DNA of 8,909 nucleotides, from contig WJLA01000102.1 of assembly GCA_014728765.1 (NCBI GenBank), positions 1 to 8,909 of the forward strand, read 5' to 3'. Numbering within the stretch: position 1 is the stretch's first letter; each line of letters opens with the position of its first letter. The stretch is from Candidatus Peregrinibacteria bacterium. GTDB taxonomy: Bacteria > Patescibacteriota > Gracilibacteria > UBA1369. The notes beneath the pieces were generated by a model. That model was given only the letters and a program-made list of their open reading frames with translations, did no database searches and was not told where the DNA came from. The position numbers were made by a program, and so were the translations under genes. Shown piece after piece: positions 1 to 6,206 of the stretch.

Positions 1-68
1 AATTTGATCAGTGCGAGAATTATTCCTCCTAAAATTGTAATTCCAATTATTGCTATAAATATTTCCAT
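1..68 (-). CDS. 5' end of a membrane-anchored protein, function unknown (partial)
   Basis: An ATG on the minus strand at 66-68 opens a frame that stays open to the window edge. It starts only 4 bp beyond the uvrC stop codon, so the two genes are probably co-transcribed. The 22 visible residues begin MEIFIAIIGITILGG and continue hydrophobic until a lysine at residue 22, which is the pattern of an N-terminal transmembrane anchor. No Shine-Dalgarno sequence precedes it, as for the other genes here. Proteins of the RmuC family begin with a similar short membrane helix, so RmuC is one possibility, but 22 residues cannot decide it. Confidence 0.55.
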   Translation of the reverse strand, partial: MEIFIAIIGITILGGIILALIK

Positions 69-72
69 TCTT

Positions 73-2277
73 TTAAAATAAATTATTTTTCATCTTGATT
101 GCCAGTCTTGTTCCAGTTATTTCTGCAATTTCTTCTTCTGAGGCCAGTTTTATATTTTTGATAGATCCAAATTTTTTTAGAAGCTTATTTGATATAGACT
201 TACCTATTCCTTCGATATCTTCAAGTCCTGATACAGTATAATCTTTTTTTCGAAGTTTGCGATTATATTCGATTGCAAAGCGATGGGCTTCGTTTCTTAT
301 ATGCTGAAGCAAGAGTGAAGAAGGGTCAGTTTTATCCAGTTTAAGTGATTTTTTTTGATTCGGCATGAAAATTTCTTCTTCTTTTTTCGCTAAGGAAATA
401 ATGGGTATCGTTTTAATATCTTTTTTAAATGCTTTTATGGCTGAAGATAATTGACCTTTACCACCATCAATAACTATAAGATCAGGTGTTCTTTTGAAAG
501 AATTATCTTCAAAATTTTTGTTTTTATCAAATACTATGATTGAATTTCCCTCGGGAATTTTTTGAATTTCTTTAGGTATTTTTTTTAATTCCTCAAAACC
601 TATCGTCAACAGTTTATCAGCAAATGGTTGATCTAAAATAAAGTATATTCTTTTGGTCTTATATTTATTCAAGATTTTGCGAGTTATTTTTTGAATAAGT
701 TGTATTTTAACCGAGTCTATCTGAATAATTGTTTTTAACTTTGATGAATATAACATTTTTCCATTGAAAACAGTATGTTTTGATTTCTTAACTTTAATAT
801 TTTCTTTATTTTTTAAAACTTTTAAATCCTTAAAATCAAGTTCCGGTTTTAAATATTTGATTCTTCTTAGAATGACTTCATTAATTGATGCGAAATCATC
901 CGGATTACCTGAGAATTCTCTGTCTATTTTAAAATGTCTATAATGACTTTTGTTAGGAAATCCATTTTCAAAAACTACCATTGAAGCAACAGTATGAGTT
1001 CCACTTAGATGAGATACATCATAGCATTCAATTCGTCTTGGAAGTTTATCCAGACCAATATATTGAGCTAACTTGTCTAATGCCATTTCTCTATCCGAAA
1101 TGAACTTAGATTCCCATTTAGCTCTGCTTTGATTTGCATAGCTTTTTGCATTTTCCAAAGATAATTCCAAAAGCTGATCGGATTTACCCCTATGTGGAAA
1201 TACCAATTCAACTTTATGTTTAGCTTGATTAGTTAATATTTCATTGATTGACGACTGATTTTCAATAGTAGCCGGAATTATTATTCTTGAGGGCAATAAA
1301 GGCAAATCAAGATAAAACTGTAATAAAAATTTTTCTAAAATATCATTGTCACTTTCGTTAAGGTTGATTTTTAATGTCAAATTTTGTTGGTCGATTATTT
1401 TCCCATTTCTAATTTGAAATACATTAAAGTAAGCTTTTTCATTTTCAAGATAAAAGTTTATTATATCACTGTCTTGGTGATCCGGAGTCGAAATAATCTG
1501 CTTTTCAAATAATTCTTCAATATCTTGAATTTTGTCTCTTATTTTTGCAGCTTTTTCAAAATTTTTTTGATTTGCCGCATTAATCATTTCCGTTTTGAAT
1601 ATTTCTATAACTTCTTGGTATTTACCTTCAAGAAAGCCAATTATTTGTTTAATTGTATTTTGATATGCATTAATGTCCGGAATCCCTACGCAAGGACCCA
1701 AGCATCTTTTAATGTGCAAGTCTAAGCATGGATATTTTATTCCAGCTCTCGTTACTTTCACTTTTCTTTTTTTTCCATAAACATTTTCCGCTTTACCTTG
1801 ATCTTCAATATTTAGATTGCAATTTCGATAAGGAAATAATTTTCTTAATAAATTAAGTGTTTGATATATTTTACCGGCAGATGATTTTGGTCCAATATAC
1901 TTCGCTCCGTCTTTTAAAACTTTTCTTGTGACAAAAATTCTTGGATAATCTTCATTTAATGTAATTTTGATATACGCAAAGTTTTTGTCATCTTTCATCA
2001 AAATATTATATTTGGGTCGATGTTCTTTAATTAGATTTGTTTCCAACAGAATAGCTTCAAGATCACTATTAGTGATAATGTATTCAATATTGTTAATATT
2101 TTGTACCAGCTTTTGTGTCTTAATATTATCTATTTGCTTGTTAAAATAACTTTTAACCCTTTTTTTGAGGTTTTTGGCTTTACCAATGTAGATTATTTGA
2201 TTTTCCTGATTGAGCATCTTATAAACTCCAGGTTGATCAGGTAACTTTGATAAAATGTATTTGATAGAATATTTCAT
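73..2277 (-). CDS. uvrC: UvrABC excinuclease subunit C, enlarged
   Basis: UvrC cuts damaged DNA on both sides of the lesion after UvrA/UvrB loading. The GIY-YIG nuclease occupies about residues 12-95: GVY at 17-19, YIG at 30-32, and likely catalytic Y30, R40, E79 and N91, with spacing close to that of Thermotoga UvrC. Four cysteines (C153, C184, C192, C196) match the reported Fe-S ligands. A UVR (UvrB-binding) helix pair lies at about 225-262. The RNase H-like nuclease has ECYDVSH (D420), PDDF (D460/D461), VIDGG (D604) and EAHRF (H665). A helix-hairpin-helix region ends the protein (about 680-734). The length of 734 residues compares with about 600 usually; the excess is a ~19-residue basic loop near 155-183 and a ~115-residue insertion near 477-596. 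The only in-frame ATG that keeps the whole GIY-YIG domain is at 2277. All catalytic positions are kept, so the enzyme is probably active. Confidence 0.98.
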   Translation of the reverse strand: MKYSIKYILSKLPDQPGVYKMLNQENQIIYIGKAKNLKKRVKSYFNKQIDNIKTQKLVQNINNIEYIITNSDLEAILLETNLIKEHRPKYNILMKDDKNFAYIKITLNEDYPRIFVTRKVLKDGAKYIGPKSSAGKIYQTLNLLRKLFPYRNCNLNIEDQGKAENVYGKKRKVKVTRAGIKYPCLDLHIKRCLGPCVGIPDINAYQNTIKQIIGFLEGKYQEVIEIFKTEMINAANQKNFEKAAKIRDKIQDIEELFEKQIISTPDHQDSDIINFYLENEKAYFNVFQIRNGKIIDQQNLTLKINLNESDNDILEKFLLQFYLDLPLLPSRIIIPATIENQSSINEILTNQAKHKVELVFPHRGKSDQLLELSLENAKSYANQSRAKWESKFISDREMALDKLAQYIGLDKLPRRIECYDVSHLSGTHTVASMVVFENGFPNKSHYRHFKIDREFSGNPDDFASINEVILRRIKYLKPELDFKDLKVLKNKENIKVKKSKHTVFNGKMLYSSKLKTIIQIDSVKIQLIQKITRKILNKYKTKRIYFILDQPFADKLLTIGFEELKKIPKEIQKIPEGNSIIVFDKNKNFEDNSFKRTPDLIVIDGGKGQLSSAIKAFKKDIKTIPIISLAKKEEEIFMPNQKKSLKLDKTDPSSLLLQHIRNEAHRFAIEYNRKLRKKDYTVSGLEDIEGIGKSISNKLLKKFGSIKNIKLASEEEIAEITGTRLAIKMKNNLF

Positions 2278-2299
2278 TTATTTGAAAAACTTCAAGATA

Positions 2300-2327
2300 A
2301 GTATAAGATCAAAATATAGATAATCAA
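2300..2327 (-). promoter_or_regulatory. Probable uvrC promoter
   Basis: On the minus strand TTGATT (2327-2322) is followed after 16 bp by TATACT (2305-2300), a good match to a housekeeping sigma promoter. Transcription would begin near 2293, giving a leader of about 16 bases before the uvrC ATG. An 11-bp direct repeat, ATCAAAATATA on the plus strand (2308-2318 and 2323-2333), overlaps the -35 element and the spacer. The call is from sequence pattern only. Confidence 0.5.
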
Positions 2328-2431
2328 AATATAACATCATACAACGACTTGCAAAATTAGATCTGGAAAAAAGAATAATCGCAACGGTTATTTATTTTAA
2401 TATTTTCAACATTAACCTTACTGTTCCGGAA

Positions 2432-3277
2432 ATGAACAGGTTAATCATTGGCAAAAAAGCAAATCGAGTTAAAATAAGAAGTGCAGTAAAACAATCTGCA
2501 AATCTTAAGCTTATTTCAGAAAAAATTGTTTTTGATAATGAATATTTTGAAAATAAAAAAAGGCAGTTATTGATTGATGAATATTGGAAAAGAATCAAAA
2601 ATAAAAATTGGATTTTCAAGTATGTGCCGTATATAAGATTTTTATGTATCTGTAATTATCTGGGATTTGGTGTTATTGACGATGATAGTGATATAGATGT
2701 TTTTATCGTAACTGAAAAAAACCGTATTTATACCACCAAATTTTTTGCAACTTTTTTTACTCATTTAATTGGAGCAAGAAGACATGGCAAAAAGATTCGT
2801 AAGAGATTTTGCCTCAGTTTTTTTGTAGTTGAAGATAATATTGATTTAGAGAATTATATGATTGAAGATGATATTTATCTTGCTTATTGGCTGATTGGTC
2901 TTTTGCCAATTTATGGCGCAAACAGAATTTGGAATGATCTTGAAATAAGTAATAAACATTGGATAAATAAATATTTTGATAAGTTTACGACTAGAAGAAG
3001 TCATTATCACAAATCAAAAAATGTTAGAACTAAGCTTACAAAAATACTATTAGAAAATATTTTAAATACAAAATTAGGTGATATATTGGAAAAAAAATTA
3101 AAAAAAATATTTAATAAAAGATTTCAAGCAAATAAAAAATACCTACCCGAAAACGCTTCTGTAATTGTAAAGGATAATATTCTAAAATATCACAATAATG
3201 ATCAAAGAAAGGTGTATCGTGACGACTTTTTCAAAAGACTAAAGAGGAGTAAACTTTTTAGTGAGCTTTTTATCTAA
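2432..3277 (+). CDS. NTase-fold (nucleotidyltransferase-like) protein, function unknown
   Basis: The core motif is DDDSDIDVFIVT at residues 83-94, with D87 and D89 in the place of the metal-binding DxD pair of nucleotidyltransferase-fold enzymes. It is preceded by YLGFG instead of the usual Gly-Ser. Downstream segments (FCLSFFVVEDN near 126-136, DDIYLAYWLIGLLPIYG near 146-162, and a basic helical C-terminus) fit a family of uncharacterised NTase-like proteins that I associate with Patescibacteria. The substrate is unknown; membership does not prove catalysis. The first ATG is at 2432, but the frame is open back to 2324, and the upstream translation (IYFNIFNINLTVPE) looks like the conserved N-terminal winged-helix-like segment of the family. 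The real start is therefore likely upstream at a non-ATG codon, with CTG at 2363 the best placed. The 3' end overlaps der by 39 bp, tail to tail. It diverges from uvrC. Confidence 0.8.
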   Translation: MNRLIIGKKANRVKIRSAVKQSANLKLISEKIVFDNEYFENKKRQLLIDEYWKRIKNKNWIFKYVPYIRFLCICNYLGFGVIDDDSDIDVFIVTEKNRIYTTKFFATFFTHLIGARRHGKKIRKRFCLSFFVVEDNIDLENYMIEDDIYLAYWLIGLLPIYGANRIWNDLEISNKHWINKYFDKFTTRRSHYHKSKNVRTKLTKILLENILNTKLGDILEKKLKKIFNKRFQANKKYLPENASVIVKDNILKYHNNDQRKVYRDDFFKRLKRSKLFSELFI

Positions 3278-4606
3278 ATCGCGATATATGAAGTTTATAC
3301 CAGTTCCCTCAAAGCCGAATTGTTCTCGAAATTGGTTTTCTAAATATCTTTGATAAGAAAAATGAATATTTTCAAACTTATTCACTAATATTTCGAATTC
3401 AGGTGGGTTTTTTCCAATTTGTTTCATATCATAAAAATTAACTTTTCTAGGACCTCCCGTAGTAGGATAATGTTTATGATAGGTTGTTTGTAAAAAGTCA
3501 ATTAATTGCTGATGTTCAATACTCTTGTTTCTTTCAATTTGAATCTTTTCGGCAAGTGAAAAAATCTGCGTGATGTTTTTTTTGTTTAATCCGGAAGTAA
3601 AAACAACCGGTGCCCATGATAAATAATCAAATCTTCTTTTTAAAATATTAATAATTCTTTTTCTTTCTTGTTCTTTATCTTCCATTAAATCAATTTTGTT
3701 TAATATGAGAATCAAGCCTTTTGCATTATCCAAGATGAAAGATGTGATATGAAGATCTTGAGCTCGAATTCCCACTGAATAATCCATAATCAAGCAAACA
3801 ATGTCAGATCTTTCTATTGAATCCAATGCTCTGATGGAGGAAAACTTTTCAATACCTTTTTCAATTTTCCCTCTTTTCCTCAATCCGGCAGTGTCAATTA
3901 ACGTGAATAATTGATCATTATATTCTATTTCAGAATCAGTGGCATCTCTGGTTGTTCCAGGTAAATCTGAAGTAATAAGTCTTTTTTCATTGAGTAATGA
4001 ATTTATAAAAGTTGATTTTCCGGCGTTTGGTCTTCCTACAAATGATATTTTAATTGCATCATTATTATTTTTGATAGGTTTTTTATTTTCAAATCCCAGT
4101 CTTTTGAGTTCTGAGTAAATTTCTTTTTTTAAATTATCAATATTTTTATTGTGTAAGGCGGAAATGTCATGAATTTTATCAAATCCCAGCTCGGACCAGT
4201 CGGAAAGGTATTGAAAAGAATTTGGGTTATCACATTTGTTTGCTACCAGGAAAGTGGGTTTTGAATTCTTTCTCAATAGTTCCGCTGTTTGGTAATCGTC
4301 TGCGACCGGAATAGATTTTCCATCAACTAAAAATATAATTAGGTCAGCTTCTTGAAGTGCGGCTTTTACTTGTTGGTGCATTTCCGCTTCGATATCTTCT
4401 TGTTTGCTAAATTCTAGCCCGCTGGTGTCGACAAAAATCGTTTCAATATCTTTGAGATTTATTTTATAGAATATTCTATCTCTGGTTGTTCCCGCTTCAT
4501 TCGCGGTAATAGCTACTCTTTTCTTGATTAATCTATTGAAAAGAGTGGATTTTCCAACATTGGGTTTTCCAATGATCGCAATGATTGGTGTTTCGTGCTT
4601 ATTCAT
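3239..4606 (-). CDS. der: Ribosome biogenesis GTPase Der (EngA), double GTPase domain
   Basis: Der is an essential tandem GTPase acting in late assembly of the 50S subunit. The first G domain shows GKPNVGKS (13-20), TT (40-41), DTSG (60-63, often DTGG or DTAG), NKCD (123-126) and SA (149-150). The second shows GRPNAGKS (191-198), TT (218-219), DTAGLRKRGKI (238-248) and NKID (303-306); its G5 position reads TSG rather than the usual SA. The C-terminal KH-like domain covers about 355-455, including PTTGGPRKVNFYD (381-393) and the ending GFEGTGINFIYR. The length of 455 residues is normal. The start at 4606 places the P-loop 13 residues in, as is usual. Transcribed away from the pilin-like gene; its last 39 bp overlap the convergent NTase gene. 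Confidence 0.98.
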   Translation of the reverse strand: MNKHETPIIAIIGKPNVGKSTLFNRLIKKRVAITANEAGTTRDRIFYKINLKDIETIFVDTSGLEFSKQEDIEAEMHQQVKAALQEADLIIFLVDGKSIPVADDYQTAELLRKNSKPTFLVANKCDNPNSFQYLSDWSELGFDKIHDISALHNKNIDNLKKEIYSELKRLGFENKKPIKNNNDAIKISFVGRPNAGKSTFINSLLNEKRLITSDLPGTTRDATDSEIEYNDQLFTLIDTAGLRKRGKIEKGIEKFSSIRALDSIERSDIVCLIMDYSVGIRAQDLHITSFILDNAKGLILILNKIDLMEDKEQERKRIINILKRRFDYLSWAPVVFTSGLNKKNITQIFSLAEKIQIERNKSIEHQQLIDFLQTTYHKHYPTTGGPRKVNFYDMKQIGKNPPEFEILVNKFENIHFSYQRYLENQFREQFGFEGTGINFIYRDLDKKLTKKFTPL

Positions 4607-4615
4607 TTAAAATAT

Positions 4616-4643
4616 TTGAGATATTTGATAAAACAAGTATAAT
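4616..4643 (+). promoter_or_regulatory. Promoter of the pilin-like / AI-2E unit
   Basis: TTGAGA (4616-4621) and a perfect TATAAT (4638-4643) are separated by 16 bp. Transcription would start near 4650, leaving a leader of about 15 purine-rich bases before the ATG at 4665. This is the best promoter match in the window and probably drives both plus-strand genes, which are 4 bp apart. Confidence 0.6.
4636..4641 (-). promoter_or_regulatory. Possible der -10 element
   Basis: TATACT on the minus strand would start der transcription near 4629, about 23 bases before its ATG. The -35 region is only a T-run, so this is weaker than the opposing promoter. The hexamer overlaps by 4 bp the TATAAT of the divergent pilin-like gene promoter. 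Confidence 0.35.
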
Positions 4644-4664
4644 CTTTATAACTAAAAGAAAAAA

Positions 4665-5117
4665 ATGAAAATAAAAAAATTTCTATTAATTCTTAGTATA
4701 ATTTTGTTTGGTATAAATGCATATACAGGAATTTCTTATGCCCAGCAAGGAACTATTTTGCCAGATGCAGGTGATAACTCTTTGGAAGAGTGTTCAAAGA
4801 AGATTTTAGACTATAAAACATCTTCTTCAAATGAAATTGAGAATGTAGGTCAGCTTTTAGGATGTGCAATAACTACAGGTGATATTCCCCTTTCACTGTT
4901 TCCATACTTTATTCAATATTTCAGTAATTATTTATTGGGAATAGTCAGTATAATAGCTTTAATTTTTGTGATAATCGGTGGATACTATTATACTGTCGGA
5001 GCAATGATTGAAAAAAAAGAAGTTGGAAAGACATATATAAAAAATGCTTTACTTGGTATGGTGTTGGCATTTTTGGCATGGTCGATTATTAACGTAATTT
5101 TAGCTGCAATAACTTAA
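4665..5117 (+). CDS. Type IV secretion pilin-like (TrbC/VirB2-type) membrane protein
   Basis: A small envelope protein of 150 residues. A lysine-rich start and hydrophobic stretch (about 6-24) end in SYAQQG, a likely signal peptidase site after A26. A polar extracytoplasmic segment (27-78) has two cysteines, C43 and C67, that could pair. Two transmembrane helices follow (about 88-112 and 125-148), joined by a short charged loop EKKEVGK. The first helix ends in IIGGYYYTVGA, resembling the IIGG-x-x-Y pattern of two-helix VirB2/TrbC-like pilins annotated in many Patescibacteria as type IV secretion system pilin. No other secretion gene is nearby, so a pilus role is an inference from the family; a general envelope protein is possible. 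It is the first gene of a two-gene unit. Confidence 0.75.
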   Translation: MKIKKFLLILSIILFGINAYTGISYAQQGTILPDAGDNSLEECSKKILDYKTSSSNEIENVGQLLGCAITTGDIPLSLFPYFIQYFSNYLLGIVSIIALIFVIIGGYYYTVGAMIEKKEVGKTYIKNALLGMVLAFLAWSIINVILAAIT

Positions 5118-5121
5118 AAAA

Positions 5122-6192
5122 ATGAAAAAAAGTAATCAGACCTTGGTTAAATTTGATTTATTGAATGTGGCAAAGTCAACCTTAATGATTTTTGCGGTTA
5201 TCTTGTCTGTATATGTATTATTTCGAATAACAGATATTATAATAATTTTTTTGGCTTCATTTTTTATTGCGGCCGCATTGGACCCAATTGTTGATTATTT
5301 GCAACATTATAAAATTCCAAGAGCATTAAGTGTAATATTACTGTATTTGATAGCATTTATTTTAACCGCTCTGTTTTTGTCAAGTTTATTGCCAATAATC
5401 AATGACCAATTGTTAGCAATAATAAGAGTTGTGGAAAGCTTTATAAAGGAATTATCAAATGAAAATTGGGAAGCCTTACCATTCGGACAGTATTTAAAAG
5501 TAATAGATACAAAATCTTTAATTGAGCAATTACAGAGTATTATAAGTTTGGTTTATCAACAAGTGATCGGTTTGGGAGGTAACATTTGGACTTTTTTAAT
5601 TTTGATATCTAACGGTTTAATGAACTTGATAATCGTTTTTGTGTTGGTGTTTTTCATAACAGTAGATGAAGCGGCTATTGAAAAAGCATGTAAATCATTA
5701 TTTCCCGTCAAATATGGTGAATATGTCTCTTCAAGACTACAAATGATTAAAAACAAAATAGGATTTTGGATCAGAGGTCAATTAATGGTGTCATTAATAA
5801 CCGCAATAATTACATGGGTGGGATTGTCTGTTGTTGGAATTAAATATGCGCTAATACATTCCATAATAGTAGGTATACTAATGGTAGTTCCTATATTTGG
5901 TAGGCTTTTTGCATGGATAGTCTCATTTCCAATAATTCTAAGTCAATCACCCGGACTTGCATTTTACATGACAATTTATTATTTGGCCGTTTCACAAGCT
6001 GAAAATAATTTTTTAATTCCATATTTAATGAAAAAAGCCGTTGGATTAAATCCAATAATTATAATTTTTTCTTTGATGGTAGGTTTTAATTTTTTTGGTA
6101 TTCTTGGTTTAATATTCGCTGTTCCAGTAGCCACAATTTTTGCACTCTTTATCAAGGATGTTAATACAAAAATGAAAAGTAAGAAGGCTTAG
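5122..6192 (+). CDS. AI-2E family (YdiK/PerM-like) membrane permease
   Basis: A 356-residue polytopic inner-membrane protein of the AI-2E transporter family. Visible hallmarks are the early AAALDPIVDYL followed by KIPRALSV (51-71), a long amphipathic stretch between membrane segments (about 92-155), VGIKYALIHSIIVGIL (238-253) with VVPIFG (255-260), and the C-terminal LGLIFAVPVATI (328-339). About seven or eight hydrophobic segments can be drawn: 18-55 (probably two), 69-91, 155-180, 218-240, 243-263, 265-290 and 309-343. Family members export small molecules, and some act as Na+/H+ antiporters; the substrate cannot be told here, and autoinducer-2 is only the family name. It follows the pilin-like gene by 4 bp, so the two are probably translated from one message. 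The stop lies one base from the stop of the convergent Wzz-like gene. Confidence 0.93.
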   Translation: MKKSNQTLVKFDLLNVAKSTLMIFAVILSVYVLFRITDIIIIFLASFFIAAALDPIVDYLQHYKIPRALSVILLYLIAFILTALFLSSLLPIINDQLLAIIRVVESFIKELSNENWEALPFGQYLKVIDTKSLIEQLQSIISLVYQQVIGLGGNIWTFLILISNGLMNLIIVFVLVFFITVDEAAIEKACKSLFPVKYGEYVSSRLQMIKNKIGFWIRGQLMVSLITAIITWVGLSVVGIKYALIHSIIVGILMVVPIFGRLFAWIVSFPIILSQSPGLAFYMTIYYLAVSQAENNFLIPYLMKKAVGLNPIIIIFSLMVGFNFFGILGLIFAVPVATIFALFIKDVNTKMKSKKA

Positions 6193-6206
6193 ATTATTTT
6201 CTTACT
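6178..6206 (-). terminator. Inverted repeat across two convergent stop codons, candidate terminator
   Basis: AGTAAGAA (6178-6185) and TTCTTACT (6199-6206) form a perfect 8-bp stem with a 13-base loop holding the stop codons of both convergent genes. Read on the minus strand, the stem is followed by TTTCATTTTTG, a U-rich tail suiting an intrinsic terminator for the glycosyltransferase/Wzz-like unit. On the plus strand the following bases are not T-rich. The stem has only two G-C pairs, so it is weak. Confidence 0.4.

Noticed and set aside
1525..1725. Plus-strand open frame of 66 codons
   Set aside because: It lies opposite uvrC in the UVR/Fe-S region; the translation is an antisense shadow with no family pattern.
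1967..2149. Plus-strand open frame of 60 codons
   Set aside because: It is opposite the GIY-YIG domain of uvrC, and its hydrophobic look comes from lysine- and asparagine-rich codons read backwards.
2392..2619. Minus-strand open frame of 75 codons
   Set aside because: It is antisense to the NTase gene, whose extended N-terminus is the better explanation of this stretch.
3224..3242. Short inverted repeat CTTTT/AAAAG after the der stop
   Set aside because: The loop would be only two bases, and outer bases do not pair, so it cannot act as a terminator hairpin.
5556..5756. Minus-strand open frame of 66 codons
   Set aside because: It is antisense to conserved AI-2E permease sequence.
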